A stretch of DNA of 64,000 nucleotides from Gilliamella sp. Choc5-1 (GCF_001690595.1 NZ_LZHH01000111.1:1-64000); one strand, 5' to 3'; counted from the first letter of the stretch, positions 44,073-53,479 are shown. Made by a program: numbers and translations. The notes: a model not told the origin generated them from the sequence alone.

Positions 44073-45098
44073 CTAACCTACATTAAGCTCATTAAGAGGC
44101 CATCTTGGTCTCACATTGATGGTCAAATCAGAATGTTGCCCTGCTTTTAAGTGGAGCATTCCCGCATAAGCAATCATAGCACCATTGTCAGTACAAAATT
44201 CAATTCTTGGATAATAAACCTGCCCTTTTCGTTGCGCCATTAATTGTGCAAGTTTATGACGTAATGTTTTATTGGCACTGACACCGCCTGCAATAACTAA
44301 ACGCTTAAATCCTGTTTGTTCAAGTGCACGGCGAGACTTGATAACAAGCGTATCAACTAAGGCATCTTCAAAAGCTCTTGCGATATCTGCTTTTGTTTGC
44401 ATGTCAATAAGTTGGTCATGTGTATTTTGATGGATGATATTAGCCGCCGCAGTTTTAAGACCTGAAAAACTAAAATCGAGCCCGGGTCTGTCTGTCATTG
44501 GCCTCGGAAAGTGAAAGCGAGCGTCATAACCTTGCTCTGCTAATTTTGACAACTTTGCCCCCCCAGGGTAATCAAGCCCAAGTAGTTTAGCTGTTTTATC
44601 AAAGGCTTCGCCTGCCGCATCATCAATCGATTCACCCATTAATTGATATTGTCCAACACCAACCACTTTAATTAATTGCGTATGCCCACCTGACACCAGT
44701 AATGCTACAAATGGGAATTCGGGCGGATTATCTTCTAACATTGGCGCAAGTAAATGCCCTTCCATATGGTGCACAGCAACGGCTGGCACATTCCAAGCAT
44801 AAGCCAGTGAACGCCCAATTGATGCGCCAACCATTAACGCACCAATTAAACCAGGACCTGCCGTATAAGCAACCCCATCAATATCTTTAGCGGTTATGCC
44901 CGCTTCTTTTAAAGCAGCTTGGATTAATGGCACGGTTTTACGAATATGATCGCGCGATGCCAGTTCAGGTACCACACCACCATAATCGGCATGTAATTTT
45001 ATTTGCGAATAAAGTTGGTTGGCAATTAAACCTTCGGCATCATCATAAATTGCGATACCTGTTTCATCGCATGAAGTTTCAATACCAAGGATCTTCAT
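44073..45098 (-). CDS. tsaD: tRNA N6-adenosine threonylcarbamoyltransferase
   Basis: TsaD transfers the threonylcarbamoyl group to A37 of ANN-decoding tRNAs, working with TsaB, TsaE and TsaC. The ASKHA-fold protein begins [19 protein letters not shown], has the iron-binding HMEGH at 111-115, the SGGHTQL loop and [13 protein letters not shown]. The 341 residues are close to E. coli (337). Its ATG overlaps the yacG stop by one base, so it closes the coaE-zapD-yacG-tsaD unit. In E. coli tsaD lies elsewhere (next to rpsU), so the linkage is a rearrangement. Confidence 0.97.
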   Translation of the reverse strand: MKILGIETSCDETGIAIYDDAEGLIANQLYSQIKLHADYGGVVPELASRDHIRKTVPLIQAALKEAGITAKDIDGVAYTAGPGLIGALMVGASIGRSLAYAWNVPAVAVHHMEGHLLAPMLEDNPPEFPFVALLVSGGHTQLIKVVGVGQYQLMGESIDDAAGEAFDKTAKLLGLDYPGGAKLSKLAEQGYDARFHFPRPMTDRPGLDFSFSGLKTAAANIIHQNTHDQLIDMQTKADIARAFEDALVDTLVIKSRRALEQTGFKRLVIAGGVSANKTLRHKLAQLMAQRKGQVYYPRIEFCTDNGAMIAYAGMLHLKAGQHSDLTINVRPRWPLNELNVG

Positions 45099-45316
45099 TA
45101 ATGCCTACCTGCAAAATCGCTAAGATCTTCTTCACTCCAAAGATCTTGCTCGGTAATATCTTTATCAGCAATACGATGTTCTTCGGTTGCCCAATCACCT
45201 AAATCAATAAGTTGACAACGCTTGCTACAAAATGGACGGTACGGGCTGTCTTTACTCCATATAACTTGTTTTTGGCAAGTTGGACAATTGACATAGGTAA
45301 CGGTTTGTTTATTCAT
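45098..45316 (-). CDS. yacG: DNA gyrase inhibitor YacG
   Basis: YacG is a small zinc protein that binds GyrB and inhibits DNA gyrase. The four zinc cysteines are C11/C14 (NCPTC) and C30/C34 (FCSKRC), followed by [14 protein letters not shown] and an acidic tail that contacts gyrase. The 72 residues are typical. It is preceded by AAAGAG and sits between zapD and tsaD, with a 39-bp gap to zapD. Confidence 0.95.
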   Translation of the reverse strand: MNKQTVTYVNCPTCQKQVIWSKDSPYRPFCSKRCQLIDLGDWATEEHRIADKDITEQDLWSEEDLSDFAGRH

Positions 45317-45355
45317 TGTGACTCTTTCTTTTTAAATAATCAGTATTTAGTAGTA

Positions 45356-46093
45356 CTAACAACAGGCTAATTCAAAATAAATACCATCGGTATTTACGCT
45401 ATCACAAGCATCAAGTGGTAAAAATCGAATGCTATAGCGCGACATATGACCTGATACTTGGGGATACACGTTTTTTTCTAACGAAATTCGAATACGAATC
45501 AAATTAACATCGCCATTAGTTTCTTGAAAAAAGCTATTAGTATAAATAAATGGTTTAAATTCCCCCAATTGTCTTATTAATTGCATATAACATGTTAAAG
45601 ACTCATCAAGAGGAGATAAATGTTGTAGCCAATTTTTTACTTGCATATCACGTTTTTCTTGTGGGATTTTTAACCACAAATAAAATGAAGGTAAATCAAA
45701 ACTACAACAACCACCAGGTATCATTAAGCGTTGACGAATTGCGGTAATAAAACGGTCATCTTTTAACGGTTGTCCCAAACGGGTAATGACATTAAATTGT
45801 GCTAAAAACACATCAAACTTGCGAATCAAGTCACTAAGTAAATCATAATCCACACCATCAAAAGTTAACCATGAAATTAACTTTTGCTTTTGTGTTTCAA
45901 GTTCCTTAATGAAATCAGCTTTAATGTCGTTACGTTCAATAATCTCTAATAACTCAGACAATGCATGAAAAAAAACCAATGCATTATTTTGATCAAAATG
46001 ACAATGCGTATTTAATTGATTTAATAAAAATTCAATACGAAGCCAAGTGCGCATTTTTTCATTTAGTGGATGTTCAAAAATAATGTTATTCAT
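45356..46093 (-). CDS. zapD: Cell division protein ZapD
   Basis: ZapD crosslinks FtsZ protofilaments and stabilises the Z-ring. The protein begins IIFEHPLNEKMRTWLRIEFLLNQL, the family hallmark, with a helical N-terminal half and a beta-rich C-terminal half containing LMIPGGCCSFDLPSFYLWL, the FtsZ-binding region. The 245 residues are near E. coli (247). It lies 4 bp after coaE, the conserved coaE-zapD-yacG order. Confidence 0.95.
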   Translation of the reverse strand: MNNIIFEHPLNEKMRTWLRIEFLLNQLNTHCHFDQNNALVFFHALSELLEIIERNDIKADFIKELETQKQKLISWLTFDGVDYDLLSDLIRKFDVFLAQFNVITRLGQPLKDDRFITAIRQRLMIPGGCCSFDLPSFYLWLKIPQEKRDMQVKNWLQHLSPLDESLTCYMQLIRQLGEFKPFIYTNSFFQETNGDVNLIRIRISLEKNVYPQVSGHMSRYSIRFLPLDACDSVNTDGIYFELACC

Positions 46094-46097
46094 CTAT

Positions 46098-46703
46098 TCA
46101 AATCTTACAATTAAAGTTATCTAAATATTGTTGATGTAATTGGTTGACTTGAGCGGTTAACGACGCCAAATTACCATCATTAACAATGATATCATCAGCA
46201 TAAGATAAACGTTTTTGTAAAGACACTTGCGACAGTATCATTTTTTTAGCCAATGATTCGCTAATATTATCTCTTTTTACTAATCGTGCCAATTGTAACG
46301 ATACAGGTGTATCGATTATCAATACACGATCAGCCAACGTATGTAAATTATTTTCAACTAACAACGGCACAACCCAAATTACATATGTGGCGCTTTGCAT
46401 AGCAATTTGCTTTTGGGTTTCTTGTTGAATAATAGGATGCAACAAATGATTAAGCCATAGCCTCTCATGATCATTATTAAAAATAATTTCACGAAGTTGG
46501 CTACGATCAAGTTCGCCATTAGCGAGCAAAATCTCTTGGCTAAAGTGCTTAACAATTTGATTAAATGCATCGCTACCAATCTGGACAACTTGCCTTGCAA
46601 TAATATCTGCATCAATAATAGGTACCCCCAATTTGTCAAACAAATTAGCGATAGTGCTCTTACCACTGGCAATACCACCACTGAGAGCAACAACATAAGG
46701 CAT
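46098..46703 (-). CDS. coaE: Dephospho-CoA kinase
   Basis: CoaE performs the last step of coenzyme A synthesis, phosphorylating dephospho-CoA with ATP. The P-loop GGIASGKST (9-17) is followed by GVPIIDADIIARQVV and the lid region LVKRDNISESLAKKMILSQ. The 201 residues are typical (206 in E. coli). It is the first gene of the coaE-zapD-yacG-tsaD unit and diverges from lexA across about 260 bp. Confidence 0.96.
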   Translation of the reverse strand: MPYVVALSGGIASGKSTIANLFDKLGVPIIDADIIARQVVQIGSDAFNQIVKHFSQEILLANGELDRSQLREIIFNNDHERLWLNHLLHPIIQQETQKQIAMQSATYVIWVVPLLVENNLHTLADRVLIIDTPVSLQLARLVKRDNISESLAKKMILSQVSLQKRLSYADDIIVNDGNLASLTAQVNQLHQQYLDNFNCKI

Positions 46704-46905
46704 AAGGCAAATTCCAAGTTAAAAAATAGTATTTCATTATAGCATATAAGTAATTCGATCATATAACCTTAAATAAAAGCAAACTTATTTGCTAATTAGG
46801 GAATTTATTGTCCATTAATCTAACAAAATTACGCTCTAAAACTGAGCATAATAGCAAGAATTTGGAAAATTTATTGCCTGTTGTCAAATAAATAGAATAA
46901 AACAG

Positions 46906-46933
46906 TTGTTTTATATTATTAGCTGTATATAAT
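46906..46933 (+). promoter_or_regulatory. lexA promoter
   Basis: TTGTTT (46906-46911) and TATAAT (46928-46933) are 16 bp apart. The -10 box lies inside the first SOS box, so LexA binding would block the polymerase. Confidence 0.65.
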
Positions 46934-46958
46934 CACATATATATGTATATAAAAACAG
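46923..46958 (+). promoter_or_regulatory. Two SOS (LexA) boxes in front of lexA
   Basis: CTGTATATAATCACAT (46923-46938) and ATGTATATAAAAACAG (46943-46958) each match the CTG-N10-CAG type LexA box with one outer mismatch. Two closely spaced boxes are also found before E. coli lexA, giving autoregulation. Confidence 0.8.
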
Positions 46959-46967
46959 GAATATGTT

Positions 46968-47594
46968 ATGAGACCATTAACAGAACGTCAACAAGAGATT
47001 TATGATCTAATTAAAGACAATATCCAAACTACTGGCATGCCGCCAACACGAGCTGAGATTGCTCAAAAATTAGGATTTCGATCAGCCAATGCTGCTGAAG
47101 AACACTTAAAAGCTCTAGCCAAAAAAGGGGCAATCGAAATGATCGCAGGCTCATCACGCGGAATTCGTCTTTTACTTGAAAACCCAGTTGAACAAAACGA
47201 GCCTGAAGGTTTACCGCTTATTGGCCAAGTAGCTGCAGGATCGCCAATCTTAGCGCAAGAGCATATAGAAAGCCATTACCAAGTTGATCCTTCACTATTT
47301 AAACCTCGCGCAGACTTTTTATTAAGAGTGCAAGGTATGTCAATGAAAGATATTGGTATATTTGATGGTGACTTGTTGGCTGTACATAAAACCCAAGATG
47401 TTAAAAACGGGCAAGTTGTGGTTGCTCGTATTGATGACGAAGTTACGGTTAAACGTTTATCACGTAAGGGAAAACATGTACACCTTATTGCCGAAAATGT
47501 CGAATTTTCACCAATCAAAGTCGATTTAGAACATCAAAATTTTGCCATTGAAGGACTAGCTGTTGGTATTATTCGTAATGGTTCATGGATGTAA
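46968..47594 (+). CDS. lexA: SOS regulon repressor LexA
   Basis: LexA represses DNA-damage genes and cleaves itself when RecA filaments form. The N-terminal winged helix-turn-helix (1-70, [15 protein letters not shown] and [23 protein letters not shown]) is followed by the peptidase S24 domain. The cleavage site is Ala90-Gly91 in GQVAAGSP, the catalytic Ser125 in GMSM and Lys162 in VTVKRL. The 208 residues are slightly more than E. coli (202). A small membrane-protein gene follows after 71 bp, without a terminator between, and may share SOS control. Confidence 0.97.
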   Translation: MRPLTERQQEIYDLIKDNIQTTGMPPTRAEIAQKLGFRSANAAEEHLKALAKKGAIEMIAGSSRGIRLLLENPVEQNEPEGLPLIGQVAAGSPILAQEHIESHYQVDPSLFKPRADFLLRVQGMSMKDIGIFDGDLLAVHKTQDVKNGQVVVARIDDEVTVKRLSRKGKHVHLIAENVEFSPIKVDLEHQNFAIEGLAVGIIRNGSWM

Positions 47595-47665
47595 GCATAT
47601 AGCATATAGATGTATAAGCAAAGTTAGTATAGAATAGTAAAAGCTAAAAAAAATAGGAGATTGCT

Positions 47666-48046
47666 ATGTGGCTATTTTGGTTATATGAAGGTTTAGCATT
47701 TGTTGCAGTCATATTGCTTGTTTTTGGATATTGCCATTTTAGGAAGATTGGTTTTTGGTCCTTCATCTGGAAATATTTAAAATGGGTATCGTTAGCAGTC
47801 CTTATTGCTTGGTTAACCGTTGCAATTCTTTGTCGCATTGACTTATATAATGCTGCTCACTGCTATTTTAGGGGTGAAAGTATGCATGCCAACACTAAAT
47901 ATTCTATCTTCTTAGGTGAATGCCAAGTTGAAACGCCGAGTGGCAGCTATGTACCTATTGAACGAGCTAGAGCATTACCAGGCTCAAGTCACCATGATCA
48001 AGGCGATAACAGCGATTCTACAAGTGAATTCTATCCTGTAAATTAA
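47666..48046 (+). CDS. Small membrane protein downstream of lexA, function unknown
   Basis: This 126-residue protein is not recognised. It has two hydrophobic segments (about 3-21 and 38-57), then a short soluble part with two cysteines (CYFRGES, GECQVETPSGSYVP) and a Ser/Asp-rich tail. A good AGGAG site lies 7 nt before the ATG. It is the only gene between lexA and a strong terminator. Position suggests cotranscription with lexA and thus induction by DNA damage, as for small SOS membrane inhibitors of division. This role is a hypothesis only. Confidence 0.7.
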   Translation: MWLFWLYEGLAFVAVILLVFGYCHFRKIGFWSFIWKYLKWVSLAVLIAWLTVAILCRIDLYNAAHCYFRGESMHANTKYSIFLGECQVETPSGSYVPIERARALPGSSHHDQGDNSDSTSEFYPVN

Positions 48047-48061
48047 TATATCGGAAATTCA

Positions 48062-48095
48062 AAATCTGACAACTGCTATCGCAATTGTCAGATTT
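48062..48095. terminator. Terminator after the lexA-linked gene
   Basis: AAATCTGACAA and TTGTCAGATTT form a perfect 11-bp stem with a 12-nt loop, followed by an AT/T-rich stretch. It lies between convergent units and may also serve hisM. Confidence 0.75.
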
Positions 48096-48174
48096 ATTTA
48101 TTATTTTAATAAGAATGGAACTATAAAATTATAAACGAATAAGGAAATATCAGTTCATAGCTTAAATGAAGTTA

Positions 48175-48894
48175 TTAATCATTTTTCACATTAGCTCGTT
48201 GAAAAACCAAGTAGTGTTGCTCTAACTTTTTAAAACTAAAAATCAACGTAAAGCTCACACAAAGATAAATCACTGCTGCAATACCAAAAGCATGAAAAGG
48301 TTGATAGGTTTCGGCATAAATATCGCGCGCAATCTTCATCACATCTGGCACAGTAACTGTAAAGGCCAATGCTGTTGAATGTAACATAAAGATCACCTCG
48401 TTACTATAAGCAGGTAATGCAATACGAAATGCTCTTGGAAAAATGATATAACGATAGAGTTGAAAACGATTAAAACCAAGTGCTGTTGCGGCTTGAATTT
48501 CGCCATTTGGCACATTCCGCATGGCACCAGCAAAAACCTCAGTAGTATAGGCGCAGGTATTTAAAGTAAAAGCGAGCACCGTGCAATTTAAGCCACTTTG
48601 AAAAAAAACGCCCAACCAAGCATTATGTTTAACCATACTTAAAGTATAAATACCTGTGTAAATAATCAATAACTGAACATATAAAGGCGTACCTCGAAAA
48701 ATATAAGTAAACAACCAAATGGGTAATTTAATTAGTTTATTTGGTGAATTTCGACCTACTGCTAACGCTAGCGACAAAATTCCCCCCATTAAAACCGATA
48801 AAATCAAAATCCACAGCGTCATCGCAAGACCAGTGATATTATAACCATCGGTCCATAATAGTGATTGCCAATATTGTTGAATAATTTCTAACAT
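48175..48894 (-). CDS. hisM: Histidine/lysine/arginine/ornithine ABC transporter permease HisM
   Basis: HisM is one of the two inner-membrane permeases of the basic-amino-acid importer. It has about five hydrophobic segments and the EAA-like loop EIQAATALGFNRFQLYRYIIFP that docks the ATPase. It follows E. coli HisM closely (YWQSLLWTDGY, WLFTYIFRGTPLYVQLL, LPAYSNEVIFMLHSTALAFT). It has 239 residues. It is the last gene of hisJ-hisQ-hisM; the ATPase gene hisP, which normally comes next, is missing. Confidence 0.94.
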   Translation of the reverse strand: MLEIIQQYWQSLLWTDGYNITGLAMTLWILILSVLMGGILSLALAVGRNSPNKLIKLPIWLFTYIFRGTPLYVQLLIIYTGIYTLSMVKHNAWLGVFFQSGLNCTVLAFTLNTCAYTTEVFAGAMRNVPNGEIQAATALGFNRFQLYRYIIFPRAFRIALPAYSNEVIFMLHSTALAFTVTVPDVMKIARDIYAETYQPFHAFGIAAVIYLCVSFTLIFSFKKLEQHYLVFQRANVKND

Positions 48895-48900
48895 GAGTTC

Positions 48901-49584
48901 TTATAATTTAGTTTTGGTAATGCCAATAGAATAATGCCGTTCAAGCCACCATAAAATGATATTAGATATTGATGTAAAAAACAGATAAAACGCCCCAGCA
49001 ATCAAAGCAAATAACAAAGGCTGGTATAGGGCTTCGCCTGCATTTTTAGTAGCTTTAACTAAATCAGACAGTCCCAATAATGACACCAACGCCGTCGCTT
49101 TTAATACCACCAACCAATTATTCGCAATACCTGGCAGGGCAAAACGCATCATTAAAGGAAACATTACATACCGAAACACTTGCACTTTACTTAAACCAAG
49201 CGCTGTTGCTGCCGCTAAGGTATTTCTAGAAACTGCAAGATAAGCTCCTCTAAAAGTTTCGGTAAAATATGCCCCATAAATAAAACCTAACGTAATAATA
49301 CCAGCGATTAACGGATCAACTTCAATAAAAGGAGCATTAAAATAATCAGTTATATTATTAACCAAAAATTGCAAGCCAAAAAAGATTAGCATCATCAACA
49401 CTAAATCGGGTACACCTCGAATCAACGATGTATAAGCCTGACAAAACACATTACATACTTTAGAATCAGCCAACTTACCTAATGCACAAACAATGCCCAA
49501 AATCATAGCTAACAACAAAGAGGTTAGCGCTAAAATAATCGTTAGCCATGCGCCTTGAAGAATTAACGGAATATAACCTTGCAT
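48901..49584 (-). CDS. hisQ: Histidine/lysine/arginine/ornithine ABC transporter permease HisQ
   Basis: This is the partner permease of HisM. It has a similar five-segment layout, with SLIRGVPDLVLMMLIFFGLQFLVN and the EAA-like loop AAATALGLSKVQVFRYVMFPLMMRFALPGIANNW. The 227 residues match E. coli HisQ (228). It lies 3 nt after the binding-protein gene and 6 nt before hisM, so all three are one operon. Confidence 0.94.
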   Translation of the reverse strand: MQGYIPLILQGAWLTIILALTSLLLAMILGIVCALGKLADSKVCNVFCQAYTSLIRGVPDLVLMMLIFFGLQFLVNNITDYFNAPFIEVDPLIAGIITLGFIYGAYFTETFRGAYLAVSRNTLAAATALGLSKVQVFRYVMFPLMMRFALPGIANNWLVVLKATALVSLLGLSDLVKATKNAGEALYQPLLFALIAGAFYLFFTSISNIILWWLERHYSIGITKTKL

Positions 49585-49587
49585 GGT

Positions 49588-50376
49588 TTATTTTTTATTA
49601 CCATATACATTAAAATCAAAATACTTATTGTTGATTTTTTGATAAGTACCATCGGCTAAAATATCTTTTAAAGCTTGATTAAACGCTTCACGTAGTTCGT
49701 TATCGTTTTTACGAAAACCAATACCTACTCCAACATCAAAATAATTTGCATCAGTCAATGCATCGCCTGAAAAAACAAAACCTTTACCTTGTGGCTGTTT
49801 TAAAAAAGCATAACTGCCAGTAACTTCATCTTGCAATGCCGCATCTAAACGACCTGCCACTAGATCAGAAAATACTTGTAACTGATTTTGATAAGGCACT
49901 ATAACTACACCGCTCAAACGCCACATCTCATTAGCAAAATGTTCTTGCGATGTCCCTTGCTCAACCCCAACACGCTTACCTTTTAATGACTCAGCATTAG
50001 GCATTAAATTAGAACCCTCTTTAACAATCAAACGAGAATAAGTCATAAAAATTTCGTCAGAAAAAGCGATCTGTTTTTTACGTTTTTCGGTCATCATTAG
50101 TGAAGACGAGATAATATCAATCTTTCTTGATAATAAGGACGGGATCAGCGCATCAAAATCAGTCGATTGAAAAGTACATTTAATATTGATCTTTTCGCAC
50201 AAGGCTTTCGTGATTTCAATGTTGAATCCAGTAACTTCACCATTAGCATCAATAAAATCAAAAGGTGCATAAGACGTATCCGAACCAACTTTAATCGAAT
50301 CAGGCAATGTGGCATAACCTGTTACGGAGAAGCTTAAACACAAAAAAATGGTTAACACTTTTAACAAATTCTTCAT
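49588..50376 (-). CDS. hisJ: Periplasmic basic-amino-acid binding protein (HisJ/ArgT-like)
   Basis: This substrate-binding protein of a polar-amino-acid ABC importer delivers histidine, arginine, lysine or ornithine to HisQM. A signal peptide spans about residues 1-22 (ending TGYA). The mature part shows IKVGSDTSYAPFDFIDANGEVTGFNIEI, SLMMTEKRKKQIAFSDE, GKRVGVEQGTSQE and DVGVGIGFRKNDNELREAFNQAL, all as in HisJ/ArgT. The 262 residues are typical. The 372 bp upstream, shared with divergent asnA, contain promoter-like TATAAT elements but no clear operator. HisJ versus ArgT preference is not decided. Confidence 0.9.
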   Translation of the reverse strand: MKNLLKVLTIFLCLSFSVTGYATLPDSIKVGSDTSYAPFDFIDANGEVTGFNIEITKALCEKINIKCTFQSTDFDALIPSLLSRKIDIISSSLMMTEKRKKQIAFSDEIFMTYSRLIVKEGSNLMPNAESLKGKRVGVEQGTSQEHFANEMWRLSGVVIVPYQNQLQVFSDLVAGRLDAALQDEVTGSYAFLKQPQGKGFVFSGDALTDANYFDVGVGIGFRKNDNELREAFNQALKDILADGTYQKINNKYFDFNVYGNKK

Positions 50377-50748
50377 GATTTATCTTTCCTCGTTTTTAGC
50401 TAAAGGCATAATATAGCGCGTTCTGGTACAATTTTATAATAAAAAAAAGTTATTACTGTTAGACAATAAATTAGATTTCCTTAATAAAAGTTATTAACAC
50501 CTACATAAAAACTTTTAACAATTTACGATTTTGGTACAAGAAATTACGCCTAATATAATGCTACATTATACAGGCTAACATCGCCTTACCTTGGCTTATT
50601 TCACACAAAAAATGATCAGGTTGAATAAAATATCTTATTAGAATAATTCCATATATATATTTAAAAAGCACTGATTGTTCTAACTTGCATATTTTTATTT
50701 TCTAGTTTAATTTAGGTATTCTGATTAATAAATAATTAAAGAGTAAAC

Positions 50749-51741
50749 ATGACGATATCTTTTAGAGATCAGCAGCAACGCATAAATTTTGTAAAACAAT
50801 TTTTTTCTGAGCAATTGGCAGCAAATTTATCGCTTATTGAAATACAAGCACCTATATTAAGTCTAGTCGGTGATGGTATTCAAGATAATTTGTCAGGAAA
50901 AGAAAATGCAGTACAAGTCAAAGTTAAAGCTATTCCTAATTCTCAATTTGAAGTCGTTCACTCTCTTGCTAAATGGAAGCGTAAAATTTTAAGTGATCAT
51001 CACTTTCAAGTTGGAGAAGGTTTATACACCAACATGAAAGCATTACGGCCTGATGAAGATCAACTGTCACCAATTCATTCGGTTTATGTGGATCAATGGG
51101 ACTGGGAAAAAGTAATACGCCCTGAAGATCGTACATTAACTTATTTAAAACAAACCGTTGAAAAAATTTATTTAGCTGTCAAAACCACTGAAAAAGCAGT
51201 ATCTGAAAGGTACCATTTATCACGTTTTTTACCAGAATCCATTACATTTATGGAGAGTGAGCAGCTATTAAAACGTTACCCAAATCTTTCGCCAAAAGAA
51301 CGAGAAAATGCTATTACTAAAGAGCTAGGGGCTGTTTTTTTAATTGGAATTGGTGGCAAATTGTCTAATAATGAAAGACATGATATTAGAGCACCGGATT
51401 ATGATGATTGGAGTTCTGACAACGAAATGGGGTCTAAAGGCTTAAACGGCGATATTTTGGTTTGGAATCCTATATTAGGCAGTGCATTTGAAATTTCATC
51501 AATGGGGATTCGCGTTAATCCAGAAGCACTAAAACATCAGTTAAACATCACTAATGAACAATCACGACTAGAATATAGTTGGCATAAAGCTTTAATCAAT
51601 GGTGAGCTACTACAAACAATTGGAGGAGGAATTGGGCAATCACGCTTGGTCATGTTACTTTTACAACAAAAGCACATTGGGCAAGTGCAAGCAAGTGTTT
51701 GGAGTGATGATATAAAAGCAAATTACAGCGATTTGCTATAA
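50749..51741 (+). CDS. asnA: Aspartate--ammonia ligase (asparagine synthetase A)
   Basis: AsnA makes asparagine from aspartate and ammonia with ATP. It resembles class II aminoacyl-tRNA synthetases: [14 protein letters not shown] at the N-terminus, [10 protein letters not shown] and [14 protein letters not shown] near the active site, [23 protein letters not shown] and [14 protein letters not shown] at the C-terminus. The 330 residues equal E. coli AsnA. It is a single gene with its own terminator; the regulator AsnC is not adjacent. Confidence 0.97.
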   Translation: MTISFRDQQQRINFVKQFFSEQLAANLSLIEIQAPILSLVGDGIQDNLSGKENAVQVKVKAIPNSQFEVVHSLAKWKRKILSDHHFQVGEGLYTNMKALRPDEDQLSPIHSVYVDQWDWEKVIRPEDRTLTYLKQTVEKIYLAVKTTEKAVSERYHLSRFLPESITFMESEQLLKRYPNLSPKERENAITKELGAVFLIGIGGKLSNNERHDIRAPDYDDWSSDNEMGSKGLNGDILVWNPILGSAFEISSMGIRVNPEALKHQLNITNEQSRLEYSWHKALINGELLQTIGGGIGQSRLVMLLLQQKHIGQVQASVWSDDIKANYSDLL

Positions 51742-51753
51742 TTGCCTTCCTAC

Positions 51754-51780
51754 AAAAATAGGGCATTTAGCCCTATTTTT
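51754..51780 (+). terminator. Terminator of asnA
   Basis: AAAAATAGGGC and GCCCTATTTTT form an 11-bp stem with a 5-nt loop and a T-run, 13 bp after the asnA stop. Confidence 0.9.
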
Positions 51781-51818
51781 TAACCTTACATGACTTAAAT
51801 TAATTAAAACTCTAACTA

Positions 51819-52190
51819 TTATTGTTCTTCTACAGGCTTAGGCTCTAAATTTTGTTCGGTTGGATTGATAGTTGATGGTTGTGTTACTTTATCAACATTT
51901 TGTTGTAAAGTTTCACTTGTTGCGTTAGTTGCTTGAACTTGTGACTCGGCTACCACTTTATCTAAACGTATATAAACAATATATTGCTGCCCATGATCAC
52001 ATGAACCTACAATTTTACCTTCAATTTGTTCTTTGGGCGTGTCAGTTGATTCTAATTTTAGTTGAAAGTGTGATGGATCAACACCATTATTTTTAATTTT
52101 TTCACCAATATTACGGCTAATTTCGTCACAATTTGAAGCTGTAGCGATCATAGATACCCCAAGTAAAAATACACCAATTAATTTTTTCAT
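51819..52190 (-). CDS. Secreted DUF1161 family protein with Pro/Gln-rich tail
   Basis: A short signal peptide (MKKLIGVFLLGVSMIATA) precedes a small domain with two cysteines (SNCDEISRNIGEKIKNNGV and GKIVGSCDHGQQYIVYIRL), the pattern of DUF1161 periplasmic proteins of unknown function. Beyond it lies a low-complexity T/Q/P-rich tail of about 45 residues ending PKPVEEQ, not part of the domain. The ATG at 52190 is chosen because GGAAAG precedes it and the signal peptide then starts normally; the frame extends 19 codons upstream without sense. The 331 bp upstream hold nothing recognisable. Confidence 0.75.
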   Translation of the reverse strand: MKKLIGVFLLGVSMIATASNCDEISRNIGEKIKNNGVDPSHFQLKLESTDTPKEQIEGKIVGSCDHGQQYIVYIRLDKVVAESQVQATNATSETLQQNVDKVTQPSTINPTEQNLEPKPVEEQ

Positions 52191-52578
52191 TTTCTTTCCT
52201 TTTAGATATGATGTAACTACTGCATGCAGTATAAAACGATTGATCAATCTGCCTATCTTATATTTAACAAGTGGTTAAAAATACACTTAAAATCATTACA
52301 TACTAATAATTCAATCATTTTGTTGGATACAATTAAAACAACCTAATTAACTTGATTTATTCACTATACAATTTGATAAGTACTTAACAAACCTGTTGAT
52401 AACTATATAATATATTAATTATTAATGATTTTTTGTTAAGGCTGAATAATAAACGATTTATTTTGAAATTTTAATTTAATCTCAAAAAGTAAGTTTATTA
52501 ATTCTCTATCACCTTTTATTACTATTAATAAAATAAAAAATCAAGCTGATTGATTAAAACTAAATCAGTTAGCATCAA

Positions 52579-52842
52579 TTAAAGAGCAGTAAAAAAAGCA
52601 ATTAAACCAAAAAATACACCTGGTGAATTAGCAATTGCAATTGGCCAATCTTTCTTTTCTCTCAATAAGCCATAACAAACCCAAAGTGTACAGTTTATAG
52701 ATGCGGCTAACGGTTGAGTAGGATTGGATTTAAAACCGTGTAAATTATCGATGATTTGTGGAATATAAGAAACATACATCCCTAACGATGCTATTGTAGC
52801 GATAATTCCTAAAATCCGAAAAGCTTTTGGTGAAAGATGCAA
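52579..52842 (-). CDS. SemiSWEET-family sugar transporter
   Basis: This 87-residue membrane protein has three hydrophobic segments and the PQ-loop motif MYVSYIPQIIDNLHG of SemiSWEET transporters, plus the NCTLWVCYGLL block that lines the sugar path. SemiSWEETs act as dimers and let small sugars diffuse across the inner membrane. It is a single gene, preceded by a GGAGG-like site. The sugar transported is not known. Confidence 0.83.
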   Translation of the reverse strand: MHLSPKAFRILGIIATIASLGMYVSYIPQIIDNLHGFKSNPTQPLAASINCTLWVCYGLLREKKDWPIAIANSPGVFFGLIAFFTAL

Positions 52843-53010
52843 AATTGCCTCCTATTATCGTTTATTTAAAATTATCTTATACTAAAATAATACAAATCAT
52901 TAACTAAATTTGATTTTTCATCACTTTGTAAATGATTGTAATATTGACCAATTAGCCCAAACTCAATTTACTTCAAAAAAAACTCGACATTAATTAAAAA
53001 ACTATTATCC

Positions 53011-53049
53011 TATTGTTGCTTTTTGGCAAATTCAAATAGAACAACAATA
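53011..53049 (+). repeat. Hairpin in the leader of the small membrane-protein gene
   Basis: TATTGTTG and CAACAATA are 23 nt apart and end 12 nt before the ATG at 53062. The loop contains GCTTTTTGGCA, which recalls the loop of a RAT, but the conserved RAT halves are absent. Possible leader RNA structure. Confidence 0.35.
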
Positions 53050-53061
53050 TAAGGATTAAAA

Positions 53062-53439
53062 ATGGATATAAATAAAACAAATACAATTTCTTTTCAAACT
53101 AATGAATTATTGATAAAACATATGCGTTTTATTGCTACTATGCAACAAGTTTTTGGCGTTATTTTTATAATTATGGGTGCTTTTGCCTGTCTAGGTATAA
53201 TCACTGCTATTATTGGTATTCCACAAATTATTGCTGGGGTAAAACTTTTTAAGTCAGGAGGAGCATTTAGCTTAGCAGCAACGCTTAAAAAAGAAAACGA
53301 TATTATTGATGCTATTGAAAATCTATATAGTTACTGGAAATATTGTCTAATTACATTTATCGCATCAATTCTGTTTTTCATTGTATACATGATAATTGTT
53401 ATTACTATTATTGCTTCATATAGTAACGGTTATTATTAA
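53062..53439 (+). CDS. Small membrane protein, DUF5362-like
   Basis: This 125-residue protein has a soluble N-terminus, a hydrophobic hairpin (about 24-60, MQQVFGVIFIIMGAFACLGIITAIIGIPQIIAGVKLF), a short amphipathic linker (FSLAATLKKENDIIDAIENLYSYW) and a last membrane helix. This layout fits DUF5362 proteins, whose function is unknown. An AAGGA site precedes the ATG. It is convergent with bamE. Confidence 0.6.
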   Translation: MDINKTNTISFQTNELLIKHMRFIATMQQVFGVIFIIMGAFACLGIITAIIGIPQIIAGVKLFKSGGAFSLAATLKKENDIIDAIENLYSYWKYCLITFIASILFFIVYMIIVITIIASYSNGYY

Positions 53440-53479
53440 TAACTATCGTTATAATTTAATATTTTTTACATATAAAATA

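Noticed and set aside
50377-50748. An ArgR box controlling hisJ or asnA
   Set aside because: One half-site-like TGAATAAAAT is present but there is no symmetric partner, so the match is not better than chance in this AT-rich region.
52248-52578. A hidden gene or small RNA in this 331-bp gap
   Set aside because: The stretch is AT-rich with scattered stops in all frames; no convincing promoter-terminator pair, tRNA-like fold or repeat was seen.
53011-53049. A third RAT/antitermination site
   Set aside because: Only the GCTTTTTGGCA-like middle resembles RAT 2; the GGATTGTTA and GGCAAAACC ends and an overlapping terminator are missing.
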